A stretch of DNA of 64,000 bases. It comes from Lysobacteraceae bacterium NML93-0793. Lineage in GTDB: Bacteria > Pseudomonadota > Gammaproteobacteria > Xanthomonadales > Xanthomonadaceae. The stretch's first letter is position 1, and the number at the start of each line of letters is the position of its first letter. Below the pieces are notes generated by a model. That model was not told the DNA's origin, made no database searches, and worked only from the letters and a program-made list of their open reading frames with translations. The translations under genes and the position numbers were made by a program. This document shows positions 43,129 to 51,755 of the stretch, in pieces. The stretch is from the NCBI GenBank assembly GCA_002324875.1, contig NTJG01000018.1:1-64000 (forward strand). Direction: 5' to 3'.

Positions 43129-44088
43129 TCAGGGCACTGCGAAGTGATCCCAGCCCAGGCCCGGCGGCGCCCAGGGCGCGCCGGCCAGGCGCGCCGAAAC
43201 ACCGGCGCCCTTGCCCATCCGGCCGATCCGGGCCACCGGCGTCCCCGCATCCCGGGCCGCCTGGCGCACCACGTCGGCGAGTGCCGGCGGCGCGGTGAAG
43301 CAGAGTTCGTAGTCGTCGCCGCCCGTGGCCTGCAGCTGATGCCGCACGTCCGCGTCGAACGCGGCGCGCAGCGCCGGCGATGCCGGCACGTCGTCGAGTT
43401 CGATCACGGCGGCCAGACCGCTGGCCCGGGCGATGTGGCCCAGATCGGCCAGCAGACCATCGGAGACGTCGATGGCGGCGTGGGCGATGCCGAGCAGCGC
43501 GTCGCCGAGCGCGAGACGCGGGCTGGGCCGGTCCAGCCGGGCGCGCAGGTCCGGATCGATCGCGCCGCCGCCGCGCCACTGGCGCAGCGCGCCGGCCGCA
43601 TCGCCGGGCGTACCGCTGACCCAGATGTCGTCGCCTGCGCATGCGGCTCCACGCTGCAGGGCGCGTCCGGGCGCGACGAAACCGTGCACGGTGACGCAGA
43701 TCGACAGCGGCCCACGCGTGGTGTCGCCGCCCACAAGTGCGACGGCATGCATGCGCGCCAGCGCATCGAATCCGTCGAGGAACGCATCCACCCACCTCGC
43801 ATCGGCCTCGGGCATCGACAGCGACAGCGACACGGTGCACCAGGCGGGCACGGCGCCCATCGCGGCGAGATCCGACAGGTTCACCGCGAGCGCCTTCCAG
43901 CCGATGTCGGCCGCTGTGGTCTCCGCGGGGAAATGCACGCCCGCATTGAGCGTGTCCATGGCGACGACCAGGTGCAGGCCCGCCGGCACGGCGAGCACGG
44001 CGGCGTCGTCGCCGATCCCCAGCCGCACGTCGTCGCGGCTCAGCACGCGTGCGCGGATGCGCTCGATCAGATCGAATTCACCGGTCAT
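43129..44088 (-). CDS. thiL: Thiamine-monophosphate kinase ThiL
   Basis: Phosphorylates thiamine monophosphate to the active cofactor. 319 residues of the PurM/ThiL fold: LGIGDDAAVL and VAMDTLNAGVHF (metal sites), AVNLSDLAAMGA, LVGGDTTRG and AIDVSDGLLADLGHI. It is the last gene of the nusB-thiL end of the riboflavin locus, as in many gammaproteobacteria. A 219-base gap before it is unusual for this pair. Confidence 0.95.
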   Translation of the reverse strand: MTGEFDLIERIRARVLSRDDVRLGIGDDAAVLAVPAGLHLVVAMDTLNAGVHFPAETTAADIGWKALAVNLSDLAAMGAVPAWCTVSLSLSMPEADARWVDAFLDGFDALARMHAVALVGGDTTRGPLSICVTVHGFVAPGRALQRGAACAGDDIWVSGTPGDAAGALRQWRGGGAIDPDLRARLDRPSPRLALGDALLGIAHAAIDVSDGLLADLGHIARASGLAAVIELDDVPASPALRAAFDADVRHQLQATGGDDYELCFTAPPALADVVRQAARDAGTPVARIGRMGKGAGVSARLAGAPWAPPGLGWDHFAVP

Positions 44089-44307
44089 GCGTGGCCAGGC
44101 CCCGTCGTCTCCGCACGCTCGATGTACCCGACCGCATCATGCGCCTCGGCCGAAGCAGTGCGCACGGCGCACGGAGCGGACGCGGGCTTCATCATGCGTG
44201 GCGGACGACGCGCGCAGGACGCGTCTTCAAAGGGCGACATCGGCATGCACCGCAGCGCGGACGATCGCAGCACGACGGGGCGGCGGACCTGCCGGCACCC
44301 GCGACGC

Positions 44308-44775
44308 TCAACGCCCGCGCAGCGCGCCGACCTCGGGCGCACGCCAGGCGGCGGCCGCCTTGTCGAGCACGCCGTTGACGTAGGTGTGGCCATGTTCGGA
44401 GCCGAAACGCTTGACCGTCTTCAGCGCCTCGTCGATGACCACGCGATACGGCACGTCCACGCGGTGCTGCAGTTCGTAGGCGGCGATGCGCAGCATCGCG
44501 CGCTCGATCGGATCGACCTCGTCGATGGTGCGGTCAAGGAACGGCGCCAGCGCCGCGTCGAGCTCGCGGTAGCGCGTGCCCACGCCGTGGACGAGATCCT
44601 CGAAGTAGGCGAGATCCGCGACTTCCTTCGCCTGCTCGTGGGCGAACTGGGCGACGATCTCGCGCGGCTCGGTGCCGGTCATCTGCATCGCGTAGATCGC
44701 CTGCAGCGCGCGGCGACGCGCGCGCGAGCGCAGCACGGGATCGATACCGCCGGTGCGGTTGCGGTTGACGTTCAT
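44308..44775 (-). CDS. nusB: Transcription antitermination factor NusB
   Basis: Binds boxA RNA with NusE to protect rRNA transcripts from termination. 155 residues, all-helical; [19 protein letters not shown] at the start, [20 protein letters not shown] in the middle and [17 protein letters not shown] with the conserved [29 protein letters not shown] block. ATG 44775 overlaps the ribH stop by four bases. Confidence 0.96.
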   Translation of the reverse strand: MNVNRNRTGGIDPVLRSRARRRALQAIYAMQMTGTEPREIVAQFAHEQAKEVADLAYFEDLVHGVGTRYRELDAALAPFLDRTIDEVDPIERAMLRIAAYELQHRVDVPYRVVIDEALKTVKRFGSEHGHTYVNGVLDKAAAAWRAPEVGALRGR

Positions 44776-45245
44776 GCGAGTTGTTCCAGCAGGTGACTCA
44801 TTTCGATCGCGACCAGCGCGGCTTCCTCGCCCTTGTTGCCGTGCGAGCCGCCGGCACGCTTCTCGGCATCGGCATAGTCGTCGACGGCGAGCACGCCGTT
44901 GGCGACCGGCACGCGGGTGTCGAGCGCCACGCGCATCAGCGCATCGCTGCAGCCGTCGGCGACCTGTTCGTAATGCCGGGTGTCGCCGCGGACCACACAG
45001 CCCAGCGCGAGCAGCGCGGCATAGCCGCCGCTCGCGGCCAGGCGCGCGCAGGCGACCGGAATTTCCCAGGCGCCGGGCACGCGGATCACATCGACCGCGT
45101 CGTCGGCCACGCCGTGATCGGCGAAGGCCCTGCGCGCGCCGGCGACCAGGGTGTCGGTGATCTTCGGGTTCCAGCGGCTGGCGACGATCGCATAGCGCGC
45201 GCCGGCCGGCGCACGCAGGTCGCCTTCGAAATGGCTCTTCGTCAC
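44772..45245 (-). CDS. ribH: 6,7-dimethyl-8-ribityllumazine synthase RibH
   Basis: Condenses the ribityl-aminouracil with dihydroxybutanone phosphate to form lumazine, the penultimate step of riboflavin synthesis. 157 residues with [15 protein letters not shown] (substrate-binding Trp/Asn), the [10 protein letters not shown] block, [20 protein letters not shown] and [21 protein letters not shown]. The start is GTG. It is 76 bases after ribB and overlaps nusB. Confidence 0.96.
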   Translation of the reverse strand: MTKSHFEGDLRAPAGARYAIVASRWNPKITDTLVAGARRAFADHGVADDAVDVIRVPGAWEIPVACARLAASGGYAALLALGCVVRGDTRHYEQVADGCSDALMRVALDTRVPVANGVLAVDDYADAEKRAGGSHGNKGEEAALVAIEMSHLLEQLA

Positions 45246-45321
45246 AGCGACGCCTTGCAGACAGGGGGCGTGGAGTTTACCGCGTCGCCCGTCGCCCGGC
45301 CCGCCGCGGCGCCGATCGCGC

Positions 45322-46413
45322 TCACGGCTGCACGTACTCGACGATGTCCAGACCGTAGCCCGCCAGGCCGATCTGCTTGCGCGGGGTGCCCAGCACGCGC
45401 AGCTTGCCCAGACCCAGCTCGGCCAGGATCTGCGCGCCGGCCCCGTTGCGCCGCCACTGGCCGACGTCCTTGGTGTTCACGGTCTCGGGCTGCTTGCGCA
45501 GCCGGGCCAGCAGGGCCTCGCCGTCGCGCGGGGCCGACAGCACCACCATCACGCCTTGGCCCTCGTCGGCGATCGCGCGCAGCGCGTCGGTCGCGGCCAC
45601 GCCGAAATCGTCGCGGCGCCAGTGCAGCAGATCGCTGAGCGGGTTCTCCACCTGCACGCGCACCAGGGTCGGCGTTCCGGCCGTCGGCGTACCGCGCACC
45701 AGCGCGAAATGCAGTTCGTGGGCGATGCGGTCGCGGTAGGTCACCAACTGGAAGGGACCGAATTCGGTCTCGATCTCGCGCGTGTCGATGCGCTCGACGG
45801 TGTGCTCGTTGCTCAGGCGCCAGGCGATGAGGTCGGCGATCGAGCCGATCTTCAGGCCGTGGGTCTGCGCGAAGACTTCCAGCTCCGGACGACGCGCCAT
45901 CGTGCCGTCGGCATTGAGCACCTCGACCAGCACGCCCGCAGGCTCGAGTCCGGCAAGCATCGGCAGGTCGCTCGCCGCCTCGGTGTGCCCGGCGCGGGTG
46001 AGCACGCCGCCGGGCTGCGCGGTCAGCGGAAAGATGTGGCCCGGCTGGCTGAGATCGCGCGGCTTGGCATCGGGCCGCACCGCGGTGCGCACCGTGTGTG
46101 CACGGTCGTAGGCCGAAATGCCGGTGGTCACGCCCTCGGCGGCCTCGATCGAGACCGTGAAGTTGGTCTGGAACTGCGCGGTGTTGTGCTGGACCATCGG
46201 CGCGAGGCCGAGCTGGGCGCAGCGCTCGCGCGTGATCGACAGGCACACCAGGCCGCGGGCGTGGGTGACCATGAAGTTGATGTCCGAGGGCTTGACCAGC
46301 TCGGCGGCCATGATGAGATCGCCCTCGTTCTCGCGGTCCTCGTCGTCGACGATCACCACCATCCGGCCGGCGCGGATCTCTTCCAGCAGTTCGGGAACGG
46401 GTGCGAACTTCAT
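45322..46413 (-). CDS. ribB: 3,4-dihydroxy-2-butanone-4-phosphate synthase with a cysteine-less GCHII-like domain
   Basis: Residues 1-200 are a complete RibB domain: [15 protein letters not shown] (metal site), [15 protein letters not shown] and [23 protein letters not shown]. Residues about 205-363 align with GTP cyclohydrolase II ([40 protein letters not shown]), but the zinc-binding cysteines are absent: the region reads [17 protein letters not shown] where the motif should be. I infer that only the butanone-phosphate activity remains and that GTP cyclohydrolase II is encoded elsewhere. It overlaps ribE by four bases. Confidence 0.92.
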   Translation of the reverse strand: MKFAPVPELLEEIRAGRMVVIVDDEDRENEGDLIMAAELVKPSDINFMVTHARGLVCLSITRERCAQLGLAPMVQHNTAQFQTNFTVSIEAAEGVTTGISAYDRAHTVRTAVRPDAKPRDLSQPGHIFPLTAQPGGVLTRAGHTEAASDLPMLAGLEPAGVLVEVLNADGTMARRPELEVFAQTHGLKIGSIADLIAWRLSNEHTVERIDTREIETEFGPFQLVTYRDRIAHELHFALVRGTPTAGTPTLVRVQVENPLSDLLHWRRDDFGVAATDALRAIADEGQGVMVVLSAPRDGEALLARLRKQPETVNTKDVGQWRRNGAGAQILAELGLGKLRVLGTPRKQIGLAGYGLDIVEYVQP

Positions 46414-47027
46414 GCCGCCGCTCCCGCCGGAACGACGCCCGCCGCGAGCAGGCGCTCGACGTAACGCGCCACGAGATCCACTTCCAGATTGACCGCATCT
46501 CCGACCGCGGTGCTGCCGAACGCGGTGTGCGCGACGGTGTGCGGCACCAGCGCGACCTCGAACCCGATCGCGTCCACGGCATTGACGGTCAGACTGACGC
46601 CATCCACGCAGATCGAGCCCTTGTGGGCGACGTATTTCAGCAGCGCGGCCGGCGCGTCGAAGCGCCAGCGCTGCGCGCGCGCATCGTCGTGCACCGACGC
46701 CACGCGGCCGACGCCGTCCACATGCCCGCTGACCATGTGGCCGCCGAGGCGGTCGGTCGGGCGCATCGCGCGCTCGAGATTCAGCGCATGGCCCTCGCCC
46801 AGCGCACCGAGCGTGGTCAGCGCCAGCGTCTCGGTGGAGGCATCGGCCTCGAAATGCGCGTCGTCGAACGCGACCACGGTCAGGCAGACGCCGTTGACGG
46901 CGATGCTCTCGCCCATCGCCACCTCCGCGAACGGCAGCGTACCGACCGCGATGCGCAGCCGCGCGTCGCCGCCGCGTGCCTCTGTGGACATCAGGCGTCC
47001 GACGCCCTCGATCAGTCCGGTGAACAT
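46410..47027 (-). CDS. ribE: Riboflavin synthase alpha chain
   Basis: Dismutates two lumazines to riboflavin. 205 residues with two lumazine-binding repeats. The start MFTGLIEGVGRL and the motifs GESIAVNGVCLTVV (repeat 1) and KGSICVDGVSLTVNAV (repeat 2) are diagnostic. ATG 47027 is clear by homology. The FMN riboswitch lies 102 bases upstream, so ribE, ribB, ribH and probably nusB respond to FMN. Confidence 0.96.
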   Translation of the reverse strand: MFTGLIEGVGRLMSTEARGGDARLRIAVGTLPFAEVAMGESIAVNGVCLTVVAFDDAHFEADASTETLALTTLGALGEGHALNLERAMRPTDRLGGHMVSGHVDGVGRVASVHDDARAQRWRFDAPAALLKYVAHKGSICVDGVSLTVNAVDAIGFEVALVPHTVAHTAFGSTAVGDAVNLEVDLVARYVERLLAAGVVPAGAAA

Positions 47028-47128
47028 GTCGCTGTCTCCCTCCGCGCGGGTCACACCCGAACGGTCAAGCCGAAAGGGAACGGTCCGGGACGCGACAGCG
47101 TGCGCGGCCGCCGGGCCACGCATGAGGT

Positions 47129-47270
47129 CGTCTTCTCGCATCCGGACTCTGACCGTCGGCTCCGGACTTCGACCGGATCTGCTGACCTGCCGGTATGTGC
47201 CGGCAGCGCTCGCGGGCTCGCGCGTCGCCGCGCCTACCGCCGGTGGGGACTTCCACCCCGCCCCGAAGAC
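47129..47270 (-). promoter_or_regulatory. FMN riboswitch (RFN element)
   Basis: Read on the minus strand, the element begins CTTCGGGGCGGGGTGGAAGT, continues through CCCCACCGGCGGTA and GAGCCCGCGAGCGC, contains GTCAGCAGATCCGGTCGAAG and CCGGAGCCGACGGTCAGAGT, and closes with CCGGATGCGAGAAGAC. These are the conserved strands of the six-helix RFN fold. It senses FMN and represses the ribE-ribB-ribH transcript, probably through translation, as no terminator follows. A possible -10 (TAGAAT on the minus strand, 47305-47310) lies just upstream. Confidence 0.95.
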
Positions 47271-47304
47271 ATTCGATTGTGTTGCCGGCCGGGCCGGCCC
47301 GCGC

Positions 47305-47310
47305 ATTCTA
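47305..47310 (-). promoter_or_regulatory. Probable -10 element of the ribE operon
   Basis: TAGAAT on the minus strand, 35 bases before the start of the FMN riboswitch. No good -35 is visible. Confidence 0.4.
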
Positions 47311-47566
47311 GCAGCGCCGGAGGCGCGACCCAGACGCCGCAGCGGGACGCTTCATTGCACGCGCCGCTGCACGTCGGCGCCCGGCGACCCGCCTCGGGCA
47401 CCCGGCCGATACCCGCCTGGTCTGGCAACCCCCCGGCGCCGCCGACCGGGCCTCCATCGGAAAGCGCGCCCCGGCCTGTCGAGGCAATGCCTGACAGCAT
47501 GCACCTTCAATCTCCTTCACCCTGCTCGCAGGCATCGATCCGCATCCGCGGATCCGGAGTCCGAGC

Positions 47567-48289
47567 ATGCATCTGTTGCGCACCCGCGTCGCCGCGCTGC
47601 TGGCCTGTCTGGCCAGCGCGTGTGCACACCCCACCCCACGCCCCCAGGACAGCGCCATGCCCGCACCGCCCGAGTCCCGCTACCCCGGCCTGCACATGCA
47701 GGACGAAGTGCCCGACATGAGCCCGGCGGAGATGGGCCGTCGGTTCCTGCAGCTGATCGACAGTCTGCAGCGTTACGACCAGTTGACCTTGGATCATGTG
47801 CAGCAGGTCATGCGGCTCAAGTTGGAGGGGCAGCGCGGCAGGCCCGGGCCCCAGTTCAATGTGCGGATGCCGGAGTCGGGCTGGCACTACGCGATCGGGT
47901 TCTCCGAGAGCGATGACGAGCCCAATCACACCAGGGCCGAACTCGACTTCCTGCATCGTGACGACGCCGGTCTTGTCGACATGGCGGCGGTCTGTGCGCT
48001 GGATTTCGAGGCCTACCACCAGGCGCTGCTGGCGATGGGCTTTGTCGAGCGCACGGATCTGGTGACCTACGAATTGCAGCACTGGATTCCCTTTACCAAT
48101 GCGCAAGGTGAAACCGAGCATCGTCTGATGCCGCCGCAACCCGTCCCGCTGCCCTATGCTGATTACTCGCGCGGCGATGTCGGCGTCAGCATCCGCTATC
48201 GGCCCGAGGTAGCGCACATCGAATCGGATCGCCGCCGCCCCTGCGTGAGGCGCATCGCTGTGGGCATGGCAGCGGCGCCGCGGCCATGA
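47567..48289 (+). CDS. Putative lipoprotein, candidate immunity protein
   Basis: 240 residues of unrecognised function. The N-terminus is a short lipoprotein-like signal (MHLLRTRVAALLACLASAC) with Cys19, or Cys14, as possible lipidation site. The remainder is soluble, acidic and rich in aromatic residues, with SPAEMGRRFLQLIDSLQ, GWHYAIGFSESDDEP and MAAVCALDFEAYHQALLAMG. GGAG lies 8 bases before the start. It overlaps the HExxH gene by four bases (ATGA). Lipoprotein-plus-effector pairs are the known layout of Xanthomonadaceae type IV secretion toxins and their immunity proteins, so I infer an immunity role. A plain structural lipoprotein is possible. Confidence 0.7.
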   Translation: MHLLRTRVAALLACLASACAHPTPRPQDSAMPAPPESRYPGLHMQDEVPDMSPAEMGRRFLQLIDSLQRYDQLTLDHVQQVMRLKLEGQRGRPGPQFNVRMPESGWHYAIGFSESDDEPNHTRAELDFLHRDDAGLVDMAAVCALDFEAYHQALLAMGFVERTDLVTYELQHWIPFTNAQGETEHRLMPPQPVPLPYADYSRGDVGVSIRYRPEVAHIESDRRRPCVRRIAVGMAAAPRP

Positions 48290-49959
48290 GTGGCGCCGAT
48301 GCGATGGATCCGCTGGAAACAGCCCTGCGACGCTTCGCACAGCGGCCGGACGTGGAACCGATACAGGCCGCGCAGCTGCGCAATGCTCTGAGCAGCAACG
48401 ACGCACTGCGCGCGGACTATCAGGCACTGGCCGCGCAGGGGCGCGTGCGCGAATTCGTTCCGGCGCCGGCGGGTGCGGACCTGCCGAACGGCCGATACGA
48501 CCGCGCCGCTGCTCAGGTCACGGTGCCCGCGGACCAGCTGCAGGGCGGCGATGGATCGGTATCGGCCGCGCTGACTGGCACTCTGCGTATCCAGCAGATG
48601 CTGGCCAGTTATGCGCACACGCACTGGACCGATTCCGCGCACCGCGAAATGCCAGTGAGCCAGGACATGGTCGATAACCTGCAGGCCGCGTTGAATGGAT
48701 CGCCTGCACTCACGGAGCAGCTACGGCAGGCCCTCGTTGCACCGGCGCCCATGCAGCCCGCACCGGTGCGCGGTTTCGAGTCGTTGCCCGGGACGATCAA
48801 CGCGGGGGGCACTTACAACCCGGATACAGGCACGCTGGCCCTGCCCCCAGCGACGCTGCATCGGCCACCTGCAGCTTTCCAGCAGGACGCCGGCGCTCGC
48901 ACCGACCTGACCTTCGTAATGGGACACGAAGTACAGCACGGCCTGAACGCTGCCGCCAAGCACGCCGAACGCACACGATTCATCGACGCCATCACACAGA
49001 TCGCGCGCAGTGGTGGCCCCGCCTACGATTACACCGCGCCCTTGGCACGTTACCAGCAGGCCGCACGCACGGACGAGGCCAAGGCGCAGATCGCCGGCTG
49101 GAACGCGACCTTGAGCGAACTGCAGCAAAGTAGCCCCGGCGCGAATCTACCGGAGATGTTCGAGCTGGCGGACCGGACAACAGATAAGGGAACGCAGCGC
49201 ATCAAAGACTTCGTCGCGCGGGACGAACTCACCCGCCAAGTGGTGCCTGGTCCCAGCCTCGCGTTCGAGCACGACGGCAGCCTGCGCATGACCGAGGCCA
49301 ACATCGCCGCCGTGGCGCGCCAGTACTTCGACAAGTCGCCCGAACAGACCCGGATCGGCCACCACGGCGACTCCGACTATCCCAACTACTACGGCGCCGA
49401 CGCGGTGACCGTGGTGATCTACACCCATCGGCAGCTCGCCCGGCAGGCGGATGGCAGCACGCCGCCGATTCAACTGGACATGGACCAGTTGCGCCTGCGG
49501 GAAGTGCTGCTGGAACGCAACGGCCTGGCGTTCCCTCCAGGCAGCACACCGCTCCCGACCGGCGCGGACACCGACGTGCGCCAGGCCTACCTGGACATCG
49601 GACAGGATCCCCCCGTCGCCGGCCATTTCGACTTCACCCGCACGCCCGAGGGCACGCCGCACCGGCACCAGCACCGCCCCATACCGGCCCCGGAGCAGGC
49701 AGGGGCTGCATCCGGCGTGTCGCAACCCGAGACCCTGTCGGGGCAACTCGATCGCATGCTGGTCGCGCTGGAGGCGGGCGACGCCCGCACCTTCCACCAG
49801 ATGACCGATGCGCTCGCCCAACGCCCAGCCGTACAGGCGATGCAGGCGGACGCGGCCCATGCGCTGGCGCAACGGGTGCAGGCCGCCGAGGACGAAATGC
49901 AGCGTTTCAACGCACCGCCGGTCCACACCCCGCCCGCGCCCGTCATGGAGATGCGCTGA
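48286..49959 (+). CDS. Putative HExxH zinc-metalloprotease effector
   Basis: 557 residues without signal peptide or membrane helix. The motif FVMGHEVQHGLNAA places HExxH at H214-H218, with E228 (KHAER) a possible third ligand, as in zincin metalloproteases. Later comes GHHGDSDYPNYYGADAV (about residues 362-378). The C-terminal 80 residues are helical, rich in Ala and Gln (LDRMLVALEAGDARTFHQMTDAL...) and end PPAPVMEMR. This general style, a catalytic domain followed by a Gln-rich tail, recalls Xanthomonadaceae type IV secretion effectors, but I do not see the full XVIPCD signature. It is coupled to a lipoprotein upstream and a membrane protein downstream. Toxin activity and secretion are inference. 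Confidence 0.65.
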   Translation: MSGADAMDPLETALRRFAQRPDVEPIQAAQLRNALSSNDALRADYQALAAQGRVREFVPAPAGADLPNGRYDRAAAQVTVPADQLQGGDGSVSAALTGTLRIQQMLASYAHTHWTDSAHREMPVSQDMVDNLQAALNGSPALTEQLRQALVAPAPMQPAPVRGFESLPGTINAGGTYNPDTGTLALPPATLHRPPAAFQQDAGARTDLTFVMGHEVQHGLNAAAKHAERTRFIDAITQIARSGGPAYDYTAPLARYQQAARTDEAKAQIAGWNATLSELQQSSPGANLPEMFELADRTTDKGTQRIKDFVARDELTRQVVPGPSLAFEHDGSLRMTEANIAAVARQYFDKSPEQTRIGHHGDSDYPNYYGADAVTVVIYTHRQLARQADGSTPPIQLDMDQLRLREVLLERNGLAFPPGSTPLPTGADTDVRQAYLDIGQDPPVAGHFDFTRTPEGTPHRHQHRPIPAPEQAGAASGVSQPETLSGQLDRMLVALEAGDARTFHQMTDALAQRPAVQAMQADAAHALAQRVQAAEDEMQRFNAPPVHTPPAPVMEMR

Positions 49960-50519
49960 TGCCACATGCGCCTACCGACATCACCGAGGACGCGCTGCAC
50001 GATCTGCTCGCCAAGATGGCGGTGCTGGTGGCCCAGTTCGACCGCCACTGCGCGCAGAGTCGCGAGGCACTGCAGACATCCGCACGCCAGATACCGGAGC
50101 AGCTGCGCGCCTCGTCCGACCAGCAGATGGCGCGACTGCACACGGCCCTCGCGGCGCAGGTCGGCAACGCGATCGAAGCGCCGGTAGCGCGCTGTACGCA
50201 GCAGCTGGACGCATCGAGCGCGCAACTGCAGCGGGCCTCGGACGCACTGGCTGCACAGGCGCAACGGGCGGGCGGCGTGCACCGCAGTGTGCTGTGGACG
50301 AGCACCGGCGTCGCAGGCGTCGCCTTGTTCGCAATCCTGATCGCCGGGGTGGCGTCGACCCGGTACTACGCCGGAGAGGTCCAGCGCCAGCGCATTTCGG
50401 CCGATCTGCTCAGGGCCTACAACGCGGCAGACGTGCGTTTATGCGGGGAACGCCTCTGCGTGCGCCCCGAGACGGACGCGGATGCGCACGGCGGTTACGT
50501 GACGGCCGCGCTGCGCTGA
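49959..50519 (+). CDS. Coiled-coil membrane protein of the effector-like operon
   Basis: 186 residues. Residues 1-100 are predicted helical coiled coil (LLAKMAVLVAQFDRHCAQSREALQTS, QQLDASSAQLQRASDALAAQ), followed by one membrane helix (SVLWTSTGVAGVALFAILIAGVAST, about residues 108-132). A short C-terminal domain follows with a possible disulfide (CGERLC). The ATG shares its A with the preceding stop (TGATG), so it belongs to the same operon. I do not recognise a family. It might help deliver or tether the effector, or be a second immunity factor. Confidence 0.65.
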   Translation: MPHAPTDITEDALHDLLAKMAVLVAQFDRHCAQSREALQTSARQIPEQLRASSDQQMARLHTALAAQVGNAIEAPVARCTQQLDASSAQLQRASDALAAQAQRAGGVHRSVLWTSTGVAGVALFAILIAGVASTRYYAGEVQRQRISADLLRAYNAADVRLCGERLCVRPETDADAHGGYVTAALR

Positions 50520-50536
50520 TGCGTCGTCCCGCTTCA

Positions 50537-51634
50537 TCAGGGCGCGGACGGACGCAGCAGCAGGCGCAGGTCGTCGCCGATCCGGCGGGTTTCGACGGTC
50601 TGCAGTTGCAGCCGCTGGGCCATGGTCTCGATACCGAGGCCGTCGAACAGCGGCCTGCCGCGCTCACCGAGCAGCACCGGCGCGATGTACAGAAGCAGTT
50701 CGTCGACGAGGCCTGCGCGCAGGAACGCGCCCGACAGCGTCGCCCCCGCCTCGACCTGGATCTCGTTGATGCCGACCTCACCCAGCAGCGCGAGCACGGC
50801 GGCCAGGTCGAGCTGGCGGGCGGCATCGCGCGCCACGCTGGCCCGCGGCGCGTCGAAGTCCCTCGGCACCTTGGTGTCGTGGGCGTGCACGTAGAGCGTC
50901 GGCGCAGCGGCATCGCGGATGTTGCCGCGCGCGATCGTCGCCAGGCCGGCGTCGAGGACGACGCGCAGCGGAGTCGCGAACGGGGCGTCGTCGTCCAGGC
51001 GCACGGTCAGGTGTGGATCGTCGGCCAGCACGGTGCCGCTGCCGGTCAGCAGTGCACCCGCCCGCGCGCGCCAGCGCATCACATCCGCGCGCGAGGCCGC
51101 ACCGCTGATCCATTTCGACTCGCCGTTGGCCAGCGCCGTGCGGCCGTCGAGGCTGCAGGCCAGCTTGACCCGCAGCCACGGCCGCCGGCGCTCCACGCGC
51201 GAGAGAAACCCCCGATTCAGCGCGCGTGCCTGCGTCTCCATCAGCCCGGAGGCGACCGCGATCCCGGCCGCGCGCAGGCGTTCGAAGCCGGCGCCGTCGA
51301 CCTGCGGAAACGGATCGCGCATCGCGGCGACGACGCGGGTCACACCGGCGGCGATCAGCGCATCGGCGCAGGGCCCGGTGCTGCCGGTGTGCGCGCAGGG
51401 CTCCAGCGTCACATAGGCCGTCGCACCACGCGCACGATCGCCGGCCGCCTGCAGCGCGACGACTTCGGCGTGCGGGCCGCCTTTCTGGACGTGGAAGCCC
51501 TCGCCGACGACGTCGCCATCCGCGACGATCACGCAGCCGACCATCGGATTGGGCCGCGTGGTCCAGGCCCCGCGTTCGGCCAGGCGCAGCGCCTGGGCCA
51601 TGAACAGATAGTCGTCGGCAGTGAAAGCGGTCAT
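50537..51634 (-). CDS. ribD: Bifunctional riboflavin deaminase/reductase RibD
   Basis: Performs steps two and three of riboflavin synthesis. 365 residues: an N-terminal cytidine-deaminase-like domain with the zinc ligands in GGPHAEVVAL and EPCAHTGSTGPCADALI, and a C-terminal reductase domain (VKLACSLDGRTALANGESKWISG, VEAGATLSGAFL). It is 17 bases tail-to-tail from the inserted plus-strand operon, which separates it from ribE and the riboswitch. It therefore cannot be on the FMN-riboswitch transcript. Confidence 0.95.
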   Translation of the reverse strand: MTAFTADDYLFMAQALRLAERGAWTTRPNPMVGCVIVADGDVVGEGFHVQKGGPHAEVVALQAAGDRARGATAYVTLEPCAHTGSTGPCADALIAAGVTRVVAAMRDPFPQVDGAGFERLRAAGIAVASGLMETQARALNRGFLSRVERRRPWLRVKLACSLDGRTALANGESKWISGAASRADVMRWRARAGALLTGSGTVLADDPHLTVRLDDDAPFATPLRVVLDAGLATIARGNIRDAAAPTLYVHAHDTKVPRDFDAPRASVARDAARQLDLAAVLALLGEVGINEIQVEAGATLSGAFLRAGLVDELLLYIAPVLLGERGRPLFDGLGIETMAQRLQLQTVETRRIGDDLRLLLRPSAP

Positions 51635-51670
51635 GAGTCCTCGGCGACGCGTGCGGGGGATGGGGGTCTT

Positions 51671-51738
51671 TGCAGGACCGCGCTCGCGCGCGACCCGGCA
51701 TTCTCGAGGTCACTTCGCGCGCAAGCGCGCGCCTACAA
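51671..51738. repeat. Inverted pair of GCGCGC-type REP elements
   Basis: GCAGGACCGCGCTCGCGCGC (left) faces TTCGCGCGCAAGCGCGCGCC followed by TACAAAC (right) in the spacer between nrdR and ribD. The right arm, read in reverse, is TGTAGGCGCGCGCTTGCGCG, a familiar palindromic element of this family of bacteria. A lone related copy lies at about 17836-17858. Confidence 0.7.
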
Positions 51739-51755
51739 ACACATCCTGCGAACGC

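Noticed and set aside
44089..44307. Small gene between thiL and nusB
   Set aside because: The short frames are Arg-rich with no start signals. I see only a spacer.
46410..47306. Longer ribE starting near 47306
   Set aside because: The upstream part would translate the FMN riboswitch. MFTGLIEG at 47027 is the true family N-terminus.
49640..49959. XVIPCD secretion domain in the C-terminus of the HExxH protein
   Set aside because: The tail is Ala/Gln-rich and the overall layout fits, but I could not place the conserved XVIPCD motifs, so I did not call the domain.
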